A DNA stretch of 64,000 nucleotides from JAIUNP01 sp020161975 (GTDB lineage: Bacteria > Pseudomonadota > Alphaproteobacteria > Rhizobiales > Beijerinckiaceae): NCBI GenBank assembly GCA_036745275.1, contig DAIOGK010000008.1, positions 1 to 64,000 on the forward strand, in the 5' to 3' direction. The notes under the pieces were generated by a model. It worked only from the letters and a program-made list of their open reading frames with translations, had not been told where the DNA came from and ran no database searches. The stretch's first letter is position 1; every line of letters starts with the position of its first letter. Below, one piece after another: positions 52,639-62,308 of this stretch. The translations under genes were made by a program, and so were the position numbers.

Positions 52639-54804
52639 ATGCCGTCTGCCGCCAAGATTGATATTCCCGCCCCCGAACTTCCCCTCTCGCAAAGCCCGGA
52701 ACGGTTCATCAACCGCGAACTGTCGTGGCTGGGGTTCAACCGGCGTGTGCTGGAGGAGGCTTCGAACACCTCACATCCACTGCTGGAACAGCTGCGCTTC
52801 CTGTCGATTTCGGCCAGCAATCTCGACGAGTTCTTCATGGTTCGGGTGTCGGGCCTCGTCGAGCAGGTCATCAACAAGGTGCAGGCGATTTCGGACGACG
52901 GGCTGACACCGGCCCAGCAACTCGTCAAAATTCAGGAATCGGTTGCCGCGCTCACTGCCGCCCAGCAGAAGCGTTGGAGCGAGTTGCGCAGCAACCTCAG
53001 GCGGAACCGGATCAGCCTTGTCGATGCGTCAGACCTGACTGCCGAAGAAAAGCTGTGGCTGGAAAGCTATTTCCTCGCGTCGATCTTTCCGACGCTGACA
53101 CCGCTGGCGATCGACCCTGCCCATCCCTTCCCCTTTATCCCGAATCTCGGCTTCTCGCTGGCGCTGTCACTGTCGCGGCGGATGGACAAGGCAAAGCTGA
53201 GGGCGCTTGTCCGGATGCCGCAAAAGGTGGAGCGCTTTGTGCGTCTGCCGTCGGGCGAAGGCGTTTTCCGCTATGTCGTGCTGGAACAGGTGATTTCGCT
53301 GTTCATTGGCAAGCTTTTCCCCGGCTACAAGGTCAAGGGAGTCGGCTGCTTCCGCATTATCCGCGACTCGGACGTGGAAATCGAGGAAGAGGCCGAGGAC
53401 CTTGTGCGCGTGTTCGAGCGGATGCTGAAGCGCCGTCGGCGCGGCGTGGTCATCCGCCTTGAGGTGGACGCCGCCATGCCTGAGGATCTGCGCGATTTTC
53501 TCGTCGCCGAGCAGCGCGTGTCCCATGGCGAAGTGGCGGTGATCGACGGCATGATCGGCCTCAGCGACCTGTCGCAACTCGTCGATACGCCGCGTCCCGA
53601 CCTGAAATTCGTGCGCTATACACCGCGCTTTCCCGAGCGCGTGAAAGAACAGGGCGGCGACATGTTCACCGCGATCCGGCAGAAGGATCTCGTCGTTCAC
53701 CACCCGTATGAATCCTTCGATTCCGTGGTGCAGTTTCTTGCGCAGGCCGCGCGCGACCCCAATGTCGTCGCCATCAAGCAGACGCTTTATCGCACCTCTG
53801 CGGACAGCCCGATCGTGCGGGCGCTGGCGGAGGCCGCCGAGGCAGGCAAATCCGTCACCGCGCTTGTCGAGTTGAAGGCGCGCTTCGACGAGGAGGCCAA
53901 TATCCGCTGGGCGCGCGACCTTGAACGGGCGGGCGTCCAGGTCGTCTACGGCTTTATTGAACTCAAAACCCACGCGAAACTGTCGCTGGTGGTGCGGCGA
54001 GAGCACGGGCAGTTGATCACCTATTGCCACATCGGTTCCGGCAACTACCACCCAATCACTGCCAAGATTTACACGGACCTGTCGTTCTTCACCGCCGATC
54101 CCGTGCTCGGTCGCGATGTCGCGCGCATCTTCAATTTCATAACGGGCTACGCCGAGCCGGCTGAACTCGAACTGATGTCGGTGTCGCCATACGGGCTGAA
54201 ACAGCGCATTCTCGACCACATCGCCGCCGAGGTGGAGCATGTGAAGGCCGGGCGCCCTGGCGCCATCTGGCTGAAATGCAACAGCCTCGTCGATCCCATG
54301 GTGATCGACGCGCTTTACAACGCCAGCCAGGCGGGCGTGAAGATCGACCTGATCGTGCGTGGGATCTGCTGCCTGCGACCGGGGGTTCCCGGCCTGTCGG
54401 AGAATATCCGGGTCAAGTCGATTATCGGGCGCTTCCTTGAACACGCGCGCATCTATTGCTTCGGCGCCGGCTTCGGCCTGCCGCATCCGAAGGCGGCGGT
54501 CTACATTTCCTCCGCCGACCTGATGCCACGCAATCTCGACCGGCGCGTCGAGGTGCTGATGCCACTGACCAACGCCACGGTGCATGAGCAGGTGCTCGAC
54601 CAGATCATGTATGGCAACATCATCGACAATCAACAGAGCTGGAAGGTCTTGCCGGACGGGCAATCCATCCGCATAAAGCCCCGGGAGGGCGAGGCGCCCT
54701 TCAATGCGCATCAGTACTTCATGACCAATCCGAGTCTCTCCGGCCGTGGCAAGTCCCTCAAAACCTCCAGTCCCAAGGACCTCATCCGCCATCGCCCCGG
54801 CTGA
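52639..54804 (+). CDS. ppk: Polyphosphate kinase 1
   Basis: A 721-residue enzyme making polyphosphate from ATP. FINRELSWLGFNRRVLEEA opens the N domain; the autophosphorylated His is in TYCHIGSGNYH (about 463), and RVEVLMPLTN lies near the end. Length is normal. It follows hda, and the purN frame begins at or just after its end. Confidence 0.97.
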   Translation: MPSAAKIDIPAPELPLSQSPERFINRELSWLGFNRRVLEEASNTSHPLLEQLRFLSISASNLDEFFMVRVSGLVEQVINKVQAISDDGLTPAQQLVKIQESVAALTAAQQKRWSELRSNLRRNRISLVDASDLTAEEKLWLESYFLASIFPTLTPLAIDPAHPFPFIPNLGFSLALSLSRRMDKAKLRALVRMPQKVERFVRLPSGEGVFRYVVLEQVISLFIGKLFPGYKVKGVGCFRIIRDSDVEIEEEAEDLVRVFERMLKRRRRGVVIRLEVDAAMPEDLRDFLVAEQRVSHGEVAVIDGMIGLSDLSQLVDTPRPDLKFVRYTPRFPERVKEQGGDMFTAIRQKDLVVHHPYESFDSVVQFLAQAARDPNVVAIKQTLYRTSADSPIVRALAEAAEAGKSVTALVELKARFDEEANIRWARDLERAGVQVVYGFIELKTHAKLSLVVRREHGQLITYCHIGSGNYHPITAKIYTDLSFFTADPVLGRDVARIFNFITGYAEPAELELMSVSPYGLKQRILDHIAAEVEHVKAGRPGAIWLKCNSLVDPMVIDALYNASQAGVKIDLIVRGICCLRPGVPGLSENIRVKSIIGRFLEHARIYCFGAGFGLPHPKAAVYISSADLMPRNLDRRVEVLMPLTNATVHEQVLDQIMYGNIIDNQQSWKVLPDGQSIRIKPREGEAPFNAHQYFMTNPSLSGRGKSLKTSSPKDLIRHRPG

Positions 54805-55465
54805 ACGGCGCAAGGTGGCCGTGCTCATTTCCGGGCGCGGCTCGAACATGACGGCACTGATCGAGGCCGCGCGAGCCGCGGATTTTCCTGCGCGCATCGT
54901 TCTCGTCCTTGCCAACAGGGCCGATGCCGGCGGGCTGGAGCGGGCGCGGGCGGAAGGCATCCCCACGGCAGTCGTTCCCCATCGCGGCCACAAGGACCGC
55001 GAGACCTTCGACCGTCTGATGAATGCCGAGATTGAACGATCCGGGGCTGAGATTGTCTGCCTCGCAGGGTTCATGCGCCTGCTCTCCGCCTGGTTCTGCC
55101 GGCAGTGGCACGGGCGGCTGATCAATATTCACCCTGCCCTGCTGCCGAGCTTCAAGGGGCTCGACACGCATGAGCGCGCGATCGCGGCAGGCGTGAAGAT
55201 CCACGGCGCGACGGTGCACTTCGTCGTGCCGGAAATGGATGAAGGGCCGATCATCGCGCAGGCCGCCGTGCCGGTTTTGCCGGATGACGATGCCGAAACG
55301 CTGGGCGCTCGTGTGTTGCGGCAGGAGCATCGCATTTATCCGCTGGCGCTGCGCCTTGTTGCAACCGGAGCCGTTCAGATGGCCGAGGGGCGCGCCGTTT
55401 CAACCGTCGGCGGCGCGAGCAGCGCGGCCCTTGTTTCTCCGAACCCCGACGAGGCCGGACAATGA
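54746..55465 (+). CDS. purN: Phosphoribosylglycinamide formyltransferase
   Basis: PurN transfers a formyl group in purine synthesis. Conserved parts are VLISGRGSNMTALIEAA, the active-site INIHPALLPSFKGLDTH and GATVHFVVPEMDEGPII. The start is uncertain: GTG 54746 overlaps ppk by 59 bases and gives 239 residues, while GTG 54815 lies 10 bases after the ppk stop and gives a protein starting at the first beta strand. No ATG fits. purM is not next to it in this window. The stop overlaps the next gene (ATGA). Confidence 0.92.
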   Translation: MASPSKPPVPRTSSAIAPAERRKVAVLISGRGSNMTALIEAARAADFPARIVLVLANRADAGGLERARAEGIPTAVVPHRGHKDRETFDRLMNAEIERSGAEIVCLAGFMRLLSAWFCRQWHGRLINIHPALLPSFKGLDTHERAIAAGVKIHGATVHFVVPEMDEGPIIAQAAVPVLPDDDAETLGARVLRQEHRIYPLALRLVATGAVQMAEGRAVSTVGGASSAALVSPNPDEAGQ

Positions 55466-56175
55466 TCACCCTTTACGGCTTTGGTCGCGCTTTCGGGAAT
55501 GCCGACCCCAGCGCCTTCGTTGGCAAAACGGAAGTGCTGTTGAAAATGTCCGGCCTGCCGTTCACGCTGAAACGGGGCAATCTTCGCAAATCGCCCAAGG
55601 GCAAACTGCCCTATATCGACGACAACGGCATGGTCGTTTCCGATTCCAACTTCATCCGCGCCTATCTCGAAGAAAAATACGGCATCGATTTCAACGGTGG
55701 CTACAGCCCTGCCGAACGCGCTGCGGGCCTGGCCTTCGAGCGGATGTGCGAGGATCACCTCTATTGGGCAATCGTCGAGGTGCGCTGGCTGGTGGAAGAG
55801 AATTTCAAGGCCGGCCCGGCACAGTTCTTCAAGACCCTGCCCGCACTCGTGCGCCCGTTCATTGTCAGAATGATTCTGCGGAACGTGAAGAAGAACCTCC
55901 ATGTGCAGGGCTTCGGGCGCCATGACCGCGCCGATATCGAGCGTCTCGCCATCGCTGACATTGACGCCATTGCCGATTTTCTTGGCGACAAGCCCTATCT
56001 GCTCGGCGCGCGGCCCAGCGGCGCCGATGCGACGGTGTTCTCCTTCCTGCACAGCGCGCAGTCGCCGGTGTTTACAGGCCCCTATCCGGCGGCGGTGAAC
56101 CGGCACCCCAACCTCGTTGCCTATATCGACCGGATGCTGGCCACCTACTACCCGGACGGTCTTGCGCGCACCTGA
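55462..56175 (+). CDS. Glutathione S-transferase family protein, metaxin/Fax-like
   Basis: A 237-residue protein with a thioredoxin-like N-terminal domain (ITLYGFGRAFGNADPSAFVGK, KGKLPYIDDNGMVVSDSNFI) and an all-helical C-terminal domain (GARPSGADATVFSFLHS, HPNLVAYIDRML). The pattern resembles the Fax/metaxin branch. Substrate is unknown. It is translationally coupled to purN. Confidence 0.8.
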   Translation: MITLYGFGRAFGNADPSAFVGKTEVLLKMSGLPFTLKRGNLRKSPKGKLPYIDDNGMVVSDSNFIRAYLEEKYGIDFNGGYSPAERAAGLAFERMCEDHLYWAIVEVRWLVEENFKAGPAQFFKTLPALVRPFIVRMILRNVKKNLHVQGFGRHDRADIERLAIADIDAIADFLGDKPYLLGARPSGADATVFSFLHSAQSPVFTGPYPAAVNRHPNLVAYIDRMLATYYPDGLART

Positions 56176-56244
56176 GGCGATGCCGGAAATCGGCGCCCAT
56201 CGCTACGATGAGCGCCGCCTTGCCGTTCAGCCGGCAGACCGGGA

Positions 56245-57417
56245 TCAGTACGGCAGGCCGACGTAGTTCTCGGCCAGCGAGCGCTGTGCTGCATCAGACG
56301 AGATCAGATAATCGAAATCTGTCCGCTGCATCTTGCGGTCGAAGCCCGAGGCATCCGGGAAGGTGTGCAGCAGGTTCGTCATCCACCAGGAGAAGCGCTC
56401 CGCCTTCCAGATGCGCAGCAGCGCGCGGCTGGAATAGGCCTCGATGCCCTTGACCGACTGGCCCTTGTAGTAATCGACGAAGGCATCGAAGAGATAGCGC
56501 ACGTCGGATGCCGCGAGGTTGAGCCCCTTCGCGCCGGTCGGCGGCACGATGTGCCCCGCATCGCCCGCAAGGAACATGGTGCCGAAGCGCAGCGGCTCGG
56601 CGACGAAACTGCGCAGCGGGGCAATCGACTTTTCGATCGACGGCCCCGTGACCATCCGCGCGGCGATCTTCGGATCGAGCCGGCGCTTCAACTCCTCCCA
56701 GAACAGATCATCCGACCAGGCGTCGACGGTATCATCCAGCGAGCACTGGATATAGTAGCGCGAGCGGGTCAACGACCGCTGCGAGCAGAGCGCGAAGCCG
56801 CGCTCGTGGTGCGCGTAGATCAGTTCATGGTGCACCGGCGGCACATCGGCGAGCAGGCCCAGCCAGCCGAACGGGTAGACGCGCTCGTAATTGGTGATCG
56901 CCCCTTTCGGCACGGATGCGCGGCAGACGCCGTGGAAACCGTCGCAGCCGGCGATGAAGTCGCAATCAAGCCGCACGTCGCGGCCGACATGATGGAAGGT
57001 CACATAAGGACGGCTGCGGTCGAAATCATGCACTTTCACTTTTTCGGCGGCGTAGACAGTGATCGCGCCCGCTTTCTCGCGCGCCTCCATCAGATCACGC
57101 GTCACCTCGGTCTGGCCATAGACCATCACGGTCTTGCCGCCGGAGTATTTCTCAAGGTTCATGCGGTGGCTCTGGCCATCAAACGAAATGTCGAAACCTT
57201 CGTGAACCAGCCCCTCGCGGCGCATCTTTTCTGCCACGCCCGCCTCTTCGAGCATGGCCACGGCGCCCTGCTCCAGAACGCCGGCGCGGATGCGGCCAAG
57301 GATGTACTCCTTCGGCTTGTTGTCGATGATGATGTTGTCGATGCCCGCGCGGGTCAGCAACTGGCCAAGCAGCAGGCCCGACGGACCGGCACCGATGATC
57401 GCGACTTTGGTTTTCAT
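56245..57417 (-). CDS. pobA: 4-hydroxybenzoate 3-monooxygenase
   Basis: A 390-residue flavoprotein that makes protocatechuate. Landmarks are the FAD fingerprint VAIIGAGPSGLLLGQLL, the family's CDFIAGCDGFHGVCR motif and the FLAGDAGHIVPPTGAKGLN loop. Length equals the family norm; the start is ATG 57417. The AraC-type gene on the opposite strand is its likely activator. Confidence 0.96.
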   Translation of the reverse strand: MKTKVAIIGAGPSGLLLGQLLTRAGIDNIIIDNKPKEYILGRIRAGVLEQGAVAMLEEAGVAEKMRREGLVHEGFDISFDGQSHRMNLEKYSGGKTVMVYGQTEVTRDLMEAREKAGAITVYAAEKVKVHDFDRSRPYVTFHHVGRDVRLDCDFIAGCDGFHGVCRASVPKGAITNYERVYPFGWLGLLADVPPVHHELIYAHHERGFALCSQRSLTRSRYYIQCSLDDTVDAWSDDLFWEELKRRLDPKIAARMVTGPSIEKSIAPLRSFVAEPLRFGTMFLAGDAGHIVPPTGAKGLNLAASDVRYLFDAFVDYYKGQSVKGIEAYSSRALLRIWKAERFSWWMTNLLHTFPDASGFDRKMQRTDFDYLISSDAAQRSLAENYVGLPY

Positions 57418-57438
57418 GGCGTTCCCCTCTTCATTTGA

Positions 57439-57498
57439 GTGCAAGGATGGCTGAACCTTCCGTTTCCGCCAATGGACGGAACAGACAATTCCTTGCAC
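57439..57498. promoter_or_regulatory. Inverted GTGCAAGGA repeat between pobA and pobR
   Basis: GTGCAAGGA (57439-57447) and TCCTTGCAC (57490-57498) are perfect inverted copies with 42 bases between them, in the 144-base divergent region. They may be binding sites of the PobR-like activator. No clear sigma70 hexamers were found. Confidence 0.4.
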
Positions 57499-57561
57499 TT
57501 TTATGGTTGAACTGGGATTGTCAGCATTTGCCCTTCACCCTTATCAGCGGGCCCTCTCTTC

Positions 57562-58425
57562 GTGAAATCGCCGATACCAACCTTCGATTTATATGGTGAA
57601 ACGCATTCTGGCGCGGAAGCGGGTCCGCTTCATGTCGAAACCCTGCACGTTCGAGCCGAAGTGAATGCATGGAATATTCTGGCTCATCGTCACACCGGCC
57701 TGTCGCAGATCTTTGTCTTTTTCACGGGCGGAGGAACGGTCGAGATCGACGGGACCTCTCATGCGCTGAGGCCGCCTGCCCTTGTCTGGCTGCCGGCGGG
57801 CACCGTGCATGGCTTTGCCTTCGAGCCGGACACCGACGGCATCGTGATCACGGCAGCGGGTGAGACTGTGCGTCTGGCCGCCGAACGTGACCCGGATAGC
57901 CACGCGCTGCTTTTGCATCCGCTGCTGGTCAACGGGCTTGAGGACGGGCCGGCGGAGCGGCTCGGTGCGTTCGCGCGGGATCTCGCAACTGAAGTTCGCG
58001 ATGCCTTGCCCGGCACACGCGCGGCGGCGCAGCATCTCTTCGGCCTGATGTTGATTGCGCTCGCGCGGGCCGTGGAAACCGGGAGCGCCCTGCCGGAGCG
58101 CGCTGCGGCGACCACATACCGGGCATTTCGCGATCTGGTGGACAAGCATTTCCGCGACCGCTGGACGGTGCCGCTCTATGCGCGCCGCCTTGGCCTGACG
58201 CCGGATCGTCTGCACGACATCTGCCAATCCAACGGTGGACGCCCGCCGATGCAGATCGTCCACGACCGGTTGATGATCGAGGCGCGCCGGGCCCTGCTCT
58301 ACACCGGCATGAGCGTGACCGAGATCGGCTTCGGCCTCGGCTTTGAGGATCCAGCCTATTTCACGCGGTTCTTCGCGCGCCGCGCCGGCATTCCCCCCAC
58401 GGCTTTTCGCGCGCGGGGGCGGTGA
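57562..58425 (+). CDS. pobR: AraC-family activator of pobA (PobR-like)
   Basis: A 287-residue regulator with an N-terminal cupin-type sensing domain (HRHTGLSQIFVFFTGGGTVEID, LPAGTVHGFAF) and a C-terminal AraC double helix-turn-helix (LYARRLGLTPDRLHDICQ, SVTEIGFGLGFEDPAYFTRFF). The start is a GTG. Divergent placement from pobA matches known 4-hydroxybenzoate loci; the inducer is inferred. Confidence 0.88.
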   Translation: MKSPIPTFDLYGETHSGAEAGPLHVETLHVRAEVNAWNILAHRHTGLSQIFVFFTGGGTVEIDGTSHALRPPALVWLPAGTVHGFAFEPDTDGIVITAAGETVRLAAERDPDSHALLLHPLLVNGLEDGPAERLGAFARDLATEVRDALPGTRAAAQHLFGLMLIALARAVETGSALPERAAATTYRAFRDLVDKHFRDRWTVPLYARRLGLTPDRLHDICQSNGGRPPMQIVHDRLMIEARRALLYTGMSVTEIGFGLGFEDPAYFTRFFARRAGIPPTAFRARGR

Positions 58426-58447
58426 AGGCCGCGCTTAAATGGCCGCG

Positions 58448-59983
58448 TTACTTGCCGCGCACGGAGCGGGCGAGGAAGCCCGGCACATGGTCGCCAAAGC
58501 CCTGCGGCGTCGGCTCGCGGTCCTCGGCATCGCGGCGCGGACGATCCTGCCGCACGGGCCGCGCCTCGCTCTGGCGGGGATCACGCTCAGGACGGGCCCG
58601 CTCGGCACGTTGCGCCCGCTCTGGCCGTTCAGCACGCGGCGTGCGTGGTGCACGTTCCGGGCGGCGCGCGCGCTCGGCGCGGGGGGCTTCGTCACGCGGT
58701 TCAGCGCGCACGGGTTCCATCGCCGCATCGGTCTCCAGCGGCTCGGAGGAGTCGCGCTTCGGCGCATAATCCCGCTTTGGACGGGACGACGTGGTTGTGC
58801 GCCGGCGTTCGCGGCGCGGTTCACGCTCCTCGAAAGGTGGCGGCACATATTCGCTGATCGTCGGTCCCAGCCATTCGATCTTGGTCTTCGTCATGGCCTC
58901 GATGGCCTTGAGATACTTGTCATCGTTCGGTGTGACGATGGAAATCGCCGTGCCGAGCTTGCCCGCGCGCCCCGTGCGGCCAATGCGGTGCACGTAATCC
59001 TCGGCATGGGTCGGCAAATCATAGTTGAAGACGTGGCTGACATCCGGAATGTCGAGGCCGCGCGCCGCCACATCCGAGGCCACGAGCAGCGTGATCTCGC
59101 CGTTGCGGAACCCGTCCAGCGCCTTCATCCGTGCTGGCTGGTCAAGATCGCCGTGGATCGCGGCGGCGTTGAAACCGTGACGCTGGAGCGAACGGCACAG
59201 GGTCGCCACTTCCACCTTGCGGTTGGCGAAGATGATCGCGTTCTTGAAGTTCTCCTGCGCGCGGATCTGCTCACGCAACACATCCCGCTTCTGGAAATCG
59301 CGCGGCCCGGAGGCAACCAGCAACTGCGTGATCGTCGAGGCCGTCGAAGAGGCGCGCGCCACTTCGATCCGCGCCGGGGCCTGAAGGAACTGTTCGGTGA
59401 CGCGCTGGATTTCCGGCGGCATGGTCGCGGTGAAGAACAGAGTCTGACGGGTAAACGGCACCAATTTGCAGATGCGCTCGATATCTGGAATGAAGCCCAT
59501 GTCGAGCATCCGGTCCGCCTCGTCAATGACGAGAATCTCGATGCCGGTGAGCAGCAGCTTGCCGCGCTCGAAATGGTCGAGCAGACGGCCGGGCGTGGCG
59601 ATCAGCACATCAACGCCGCGCGTGATCTTCGCGTCCTGATCGCCGAAGGAGACGCCGCCGATCAGCAGCGCGACATTCAGCTTCTGATTGACGGAGTAGC
59701 GGTTGAAGCTCTCCTCAACCTGCGCCGCGAGTTCGCGCGTCGGCTCCAGCACCAGCGTGCGCGGCATCCGGGCACGGGCGCGGCCCTGCTCCAGCAGGCT
59801 CAGCATCGGCAGCGTGAAGGCTGCCGTCTTGCCGGTGCCCGTCTGGGCGATGCCGAGCACATCGCGGCGTTTCAACACCTCGGGAATGGCTTCGGCCTGG
59901 ATGGGGGTGGGCGTGGTATAACCGGTGGCTTCAACGGCCGCGAGCACACGCTCGCTCAGGCCGAGATCGGCGAAAGTCGTCAT
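58448..59983 (-). CDS. rhlE: DEAD-box ATP-dependent RNA helicase, RhlE type
   Basis: A 511-residue helicase. Motif Q PTPIQAEAIP, motif I AQTGTGKTAAF, motif II VIDEADRMLDMGF, motif III TATMP and motif VI HRIGRTGRAG are all present. The C-terminal 130 residues are a disordered Arg/Glu/Pro-rich tail with repeated RAERA and RPER units, as in RNA-binding extensions. Start ATG 59983; a frame extending to 60037 is not supported. Confidence 0.95.
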   Translation of the reverse strand: MTTFADLGLSERVLAAVEATGYTTPTPIQAEAIPEVLKRRDVLGIAQTGTGKTAAFTLPMLSLLEQGRARARMPRTLVLEPTRELAAQVEESFNRYSVNQKLNVALLIGGVSFGDQDAKITRGVDVLIATPGRLLDHFERGKLLLTGIEILVIDEADRMLDMGFIPDIERICKLVPFTRQTLFFTATMPPEIQRVTEQFLQAPARIEVARASSTASTITQLLVASGPRDFQKRDVLREQIRAQENFKNAIIFANRKVEVATLCRSLQRHGFNAAAIHGDLDQPARMKALDGFRNGEITLLVASDVAARGLDIPDVSHVFNYDLPTHAEDYVHRIGRTGRAGKLGTAISIVTPNDDKYLKAIEAMTKTKIEWLGPTISEYVPPPFEEREPRRERRRTTTSSRPKRDYAPKRDSSEPLETDAAMEPVRAEPRDEAPRAERARRPERAPRTPRAERPERAQRAERARPERDPRQSEARPVRQDRPRRDAEDREPTPQGFGDHVPGFLARSVRGK

Positions 59984-60188
59984 AGGTCCGTTCTTTCTGA
60001 AGGCTCCGTGAGCCATCAAATGGTCGCGGACCGGCATGGCCCGCCGTGCATCGTCAGGCGCCGGAAAACACTAAAACTCCGACGCTGTTCGGGCTTATGC
60101 GCCAGTTTTTCCCAAAATGCAACGAAGCGGCACATGGCCGCTCCAAAATTCCGCGCAGAAACGTCAAGGTCGAGAGGAAGGACGTGAC

Positions 60189-60491
60189 CTACTTCGACTT
60201 CACTTGCCCGGTACAGGGATCGAGAACCACCGGGCGATTGCTCTGAATGCCGATCGAGCCCGTCGCCACGGTGTCATCCAACACGGAGCGGACCACGGAA
60301 TAGCTGCGCGTCACCGGTTCCGTTCGCTGCTGGATCTGCGCCGTTTCCACCCGCACATTCTGGCGCAGGCTATCAACAAAGCTCATGAACGACTGCACAC
60401 CGACCACGCTGAGCACGACCAGCACAATGCCGGCGACGGCATAATCGCGCGTCGAGGAATGGCCAAACAGCGTTGCGAGGTGAGAGCGCAT
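60189..60491 (-). CDS. Small single-pass membrane protein of unknown function
   Basis: A 100-residue protein with one membrane helix (about 17-36, YAVAGIVLVVLSVVGVQSF) and a short coiled or extended tail ending in VVLDPCTGQVKSK. A GGGGA ribosome site precedes the ATG. I do not recognise a family. It stands between rhlE and the Spy-like gene. Confidence 0.55.
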   Translation of the reverse strand: MRSHLATLFGHSSTRDYAVAGIVLVVLSVVGVQSFMSFVDSLRQNVRVETAQIQQRTEPVTRSYSVVRSVLDDTVATGSIGIQSNRPVVLDPCTGQVKSK

Positions 60492-60771
60492 GGGAATCCC
60501 CGTTTCGTTTCACCCAGACTTGCCCGAACAGGGTTAATTTTCCGTCAGCACGCAAGCCAAAATTGTCAGAGATTGAAAATCGTCTGTATATTTTAATAAA
60601 TAACGTGCAAATATTAATAGCGCTATACGTTTCACAAATATGGCTATTTCTGACGAAACACACAAATGACATAAATTACAAAACCGTAATGACATGAACA
60701 ACGTTTAATTTGATTTTGTGATCGAACAGACCTCTATTGCTGGCACGAACAGTCGGAATGGAGAAGACGAC

Positions 60772-61413
60772 ATGTCGAGATTTGGTGATTTCGTGCGCTC
60801 GCGCCCTGTGCTGTCTGCTTTGGTGGCCAGTGCGGTTGTCGTCGCAGGTGTCAGCGCGGTCAGCGCGCAATATGGTCAGGGCGGCGGCTGGCATCGCGGC
60901 GGCCCCGGCGGCTGGAATCGCATGGCACGCATGGAGCGGATGTGCGGCATGGAAACAGCGCGCTGGGCGCCTGTGGCCCGTGCCTGGGTGAAGGCCGATC
61001 TTGCGCTGACTCCGGCGCAGGCGACGGAGTTCGACAAGCTGGCCGATGTGGCACAGCCGGCCATGGACCAGATCAAGGGTGAGGTTTGCGGCAATTTCGG
61101 CCCGTCGGCGCCGAAGGTGGCAGCGCCGGAGCGGCTTGAGAAACTGGCGCAGACGACGCGCAAGGCTGCTGATGCGCTCGACAAGCTGGTGGCTCCGGCC
61201 AAGGCCTTCTATGCGAGCCTCGATGACAAGCAGAAGGCGCGCGTCGAAGAGGTTCTGTCGCGCCGCCGCGGCGGACGCGGCATGATGCGCGGCGATGGCG
61301 ACGGGCGCGGCTGGCATCGCGGCGGTCCGGGTTCCGGCCAGTGGGGTCGCCAGTGGGGTGGACCGGCTGATCCGTCGGGTCCGTTCGGCGACCGGGCTCC
61401 CAACCAGCAGTAA
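60772..61413 (+). CDS. Spy/CpxP-like periplasmic protein (LTXXQ motif)
   Basis: A 213-residue protein. The signal peptide (about 1-31, VRSRPVLSALVASAVVVAG) is cleaved near VSAQ. The mature part has Gly/His/Trp-rich ends and a helical core with the LTXXQ motif (LALTPAQATEF) and SLDDKQKARVEEVLSRR. Such proteins act as ATP-independent chaperones or metal buffers in the periplasm. The start ATG 60772 has a GGAG site. The 280-base AT-rich gap upstream (60492-60771) must hold the promoter but shows no clear operator. Confidence 0.82.
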   Translation: MSRFGDFVRSRPVLSALVASAVVVAGVSAVSAQYGQGGGWHRGGPGGWNRMARMERMCGMETARWAPVARAWVKADLALTPAQATEFDKLADVAQPAMDQIKGEVCGNFGPSAPKVAAPERLEKLAQTTRKAADALDKLVAPAKAFYASLDDKQKARVEEVLSRRRGGRGMMRGDGDGRGWHRGGPGSGQWGRQWGGPADPSGPFGDRAPNQQ

Positions 61414-61439
61414 GCTGGCCCGACCTCGTGGGTTATGGA

Positions 61440-61796
61440 TCAGAAAGCCGGGCCCCTGCCCGGCTTTTTCCTTTGAAGGCTCTCGGCCGCCGCCAGCGCC
61501 CGCCGTGCCCATGTGGCAAGTTCATCGGGGTCATCCAGCGCGGTGTGAGGCAAGGACCAGTAGCTCGTAATCATCGTGCGGGCCGGACCGGCTTTGCCTC
61601 GCCGCTCGAAACTGAACGGGAGCGCGCCTGCCGCCTCGAACAACGGCACATCGTCAGGCAAGGTCTTCAGATACACGCTGCCGCCCGCCTCGAGTGCGAA
61701 CATCACGCCGTTTCGATAAATGCCCTTGCCGCCGAACATCCGGCGGATGCTGACCGGACCGAGCGGCGCAAAGAGATCCTCAAGCGCCGTGTCCAT
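61440..61796 (-). CDS. TfoX N-terminal domain protein
   Basis: A 118-residue protein with the TfoX/Sxy N-terminal fold: FAPLGPVSIRRMFGGKGIY, GVMFALEAGGSVYLK, and WSLPHTALDDPDELATWARRAL. In gammaproteobacteria TfoX is a competence regulator; isolated N-terminal domains in alphaproteobacteria have no clear role. It overlaps the SufA-like gene by ATGA at its start. Confidence 0.88.
   Translation of the reverse strand: MDTALEDLFAPLGPVSIRRMFGGKGIYRNGVMFALEAGGSVYLKTLPDDVPLFEAAGALPFSFERRGKAGPARTMITSYWSLPHTALDDPDELATWARRALAAAESLQRKKPGRGPAF
61444..61469. terminator. Bidirectional terminator between the Spy-like and tfoX-like genes
   Basis: AAAGCCGGGC, loop CCCT, GCCCGGCTTT plus TT. It stops the rightward Spy-like transcript. 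Its left edge lies within the last codons of the tfoX-like gene, and the reverse strand also ends in a T-run. Confidence 0.85.
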
Positions 61797-62185
61797 CAGG
61801 CTCGCGATGCTGCGAGCGCGTCCGGCTTTGCCGGCTCGATCGCGACCGATTCACCGCAACCGCAGGCCGACGTCTCATTCGGATTGAGAAACACAAAACC
61901 CGACGAAAACTTGTCCGCCTTGATGTCCAGCGTCGTTCCCAAAAGAAACAGCACGGCTTTTGCGTCAATGATCAGCTTCACGCCATTGACCTCAACCACC
62001 TCATCGAACGGCTTGATTTCGGTGGCGTAATCCATGGTGTAGGACATGCCGGCGCAACCGCCATTTTTCACGCCCACGCGCAGGCCGGCAATCGGCGTCT
62101 CCGAGCGCGCAATCTGCTCGCGGATGCGCTCCGCTGCGGCATCTGTCAGCCGTATGACATCGAGTTTTCGCGCCATCGCGTTCAT
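61796..62185 (-). CDS. sufA: Iron-sulfur assembly carrier protein (A-type, SufA/IscA-like)
   Basis: A 129-residue (126 if ATG 62176 is the start) A-type carrier. The conserved cysteines are in GGCAGMSY and the C-terminal NETSACGCGESV. It accepts clusters from SufBCD and passes them to target enzymes. It follows sufT by 123 bases, where a weak TATATT box suggests a second promoter. The downstream tfoX-like gene is coupled. Confidence 0.93.
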   Translation of the reverse strand: MNAMARKLDVIRLTDAAAERIREQIARSETPIAGLRVGVKNGGCAGMSYTMDYATEIKPFDEVVEVNGVKLIIDAKAVLFLLGTTLDIKADKFSSGFVFLNPNETSACGCGESVAIEPAKPDALAASRA

Positions 62186-62308
62186 TCAAGCCCCTTCCCG
62201 GGTTCAAGGCCCGAAGCAGCATATGTGGGATAATATAGGGTGCGCCCCGCCAAACGTCGAGGTGGCCCTACTTCCTTCCGGTGCAGATGTCCGTGAAGCT
62301 GACTATCC

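Noticed and set aside
53167..55125. 652-codon open frame on the minus strand
   Set aside because: Antisense to ppk and purN; no domain or ribosome site of its own.
58439..60187. 582-codon open frame on the plus strand
   Set aside because: Antisense shadow of the RhlE helicase gene, whose motifs are all intact.
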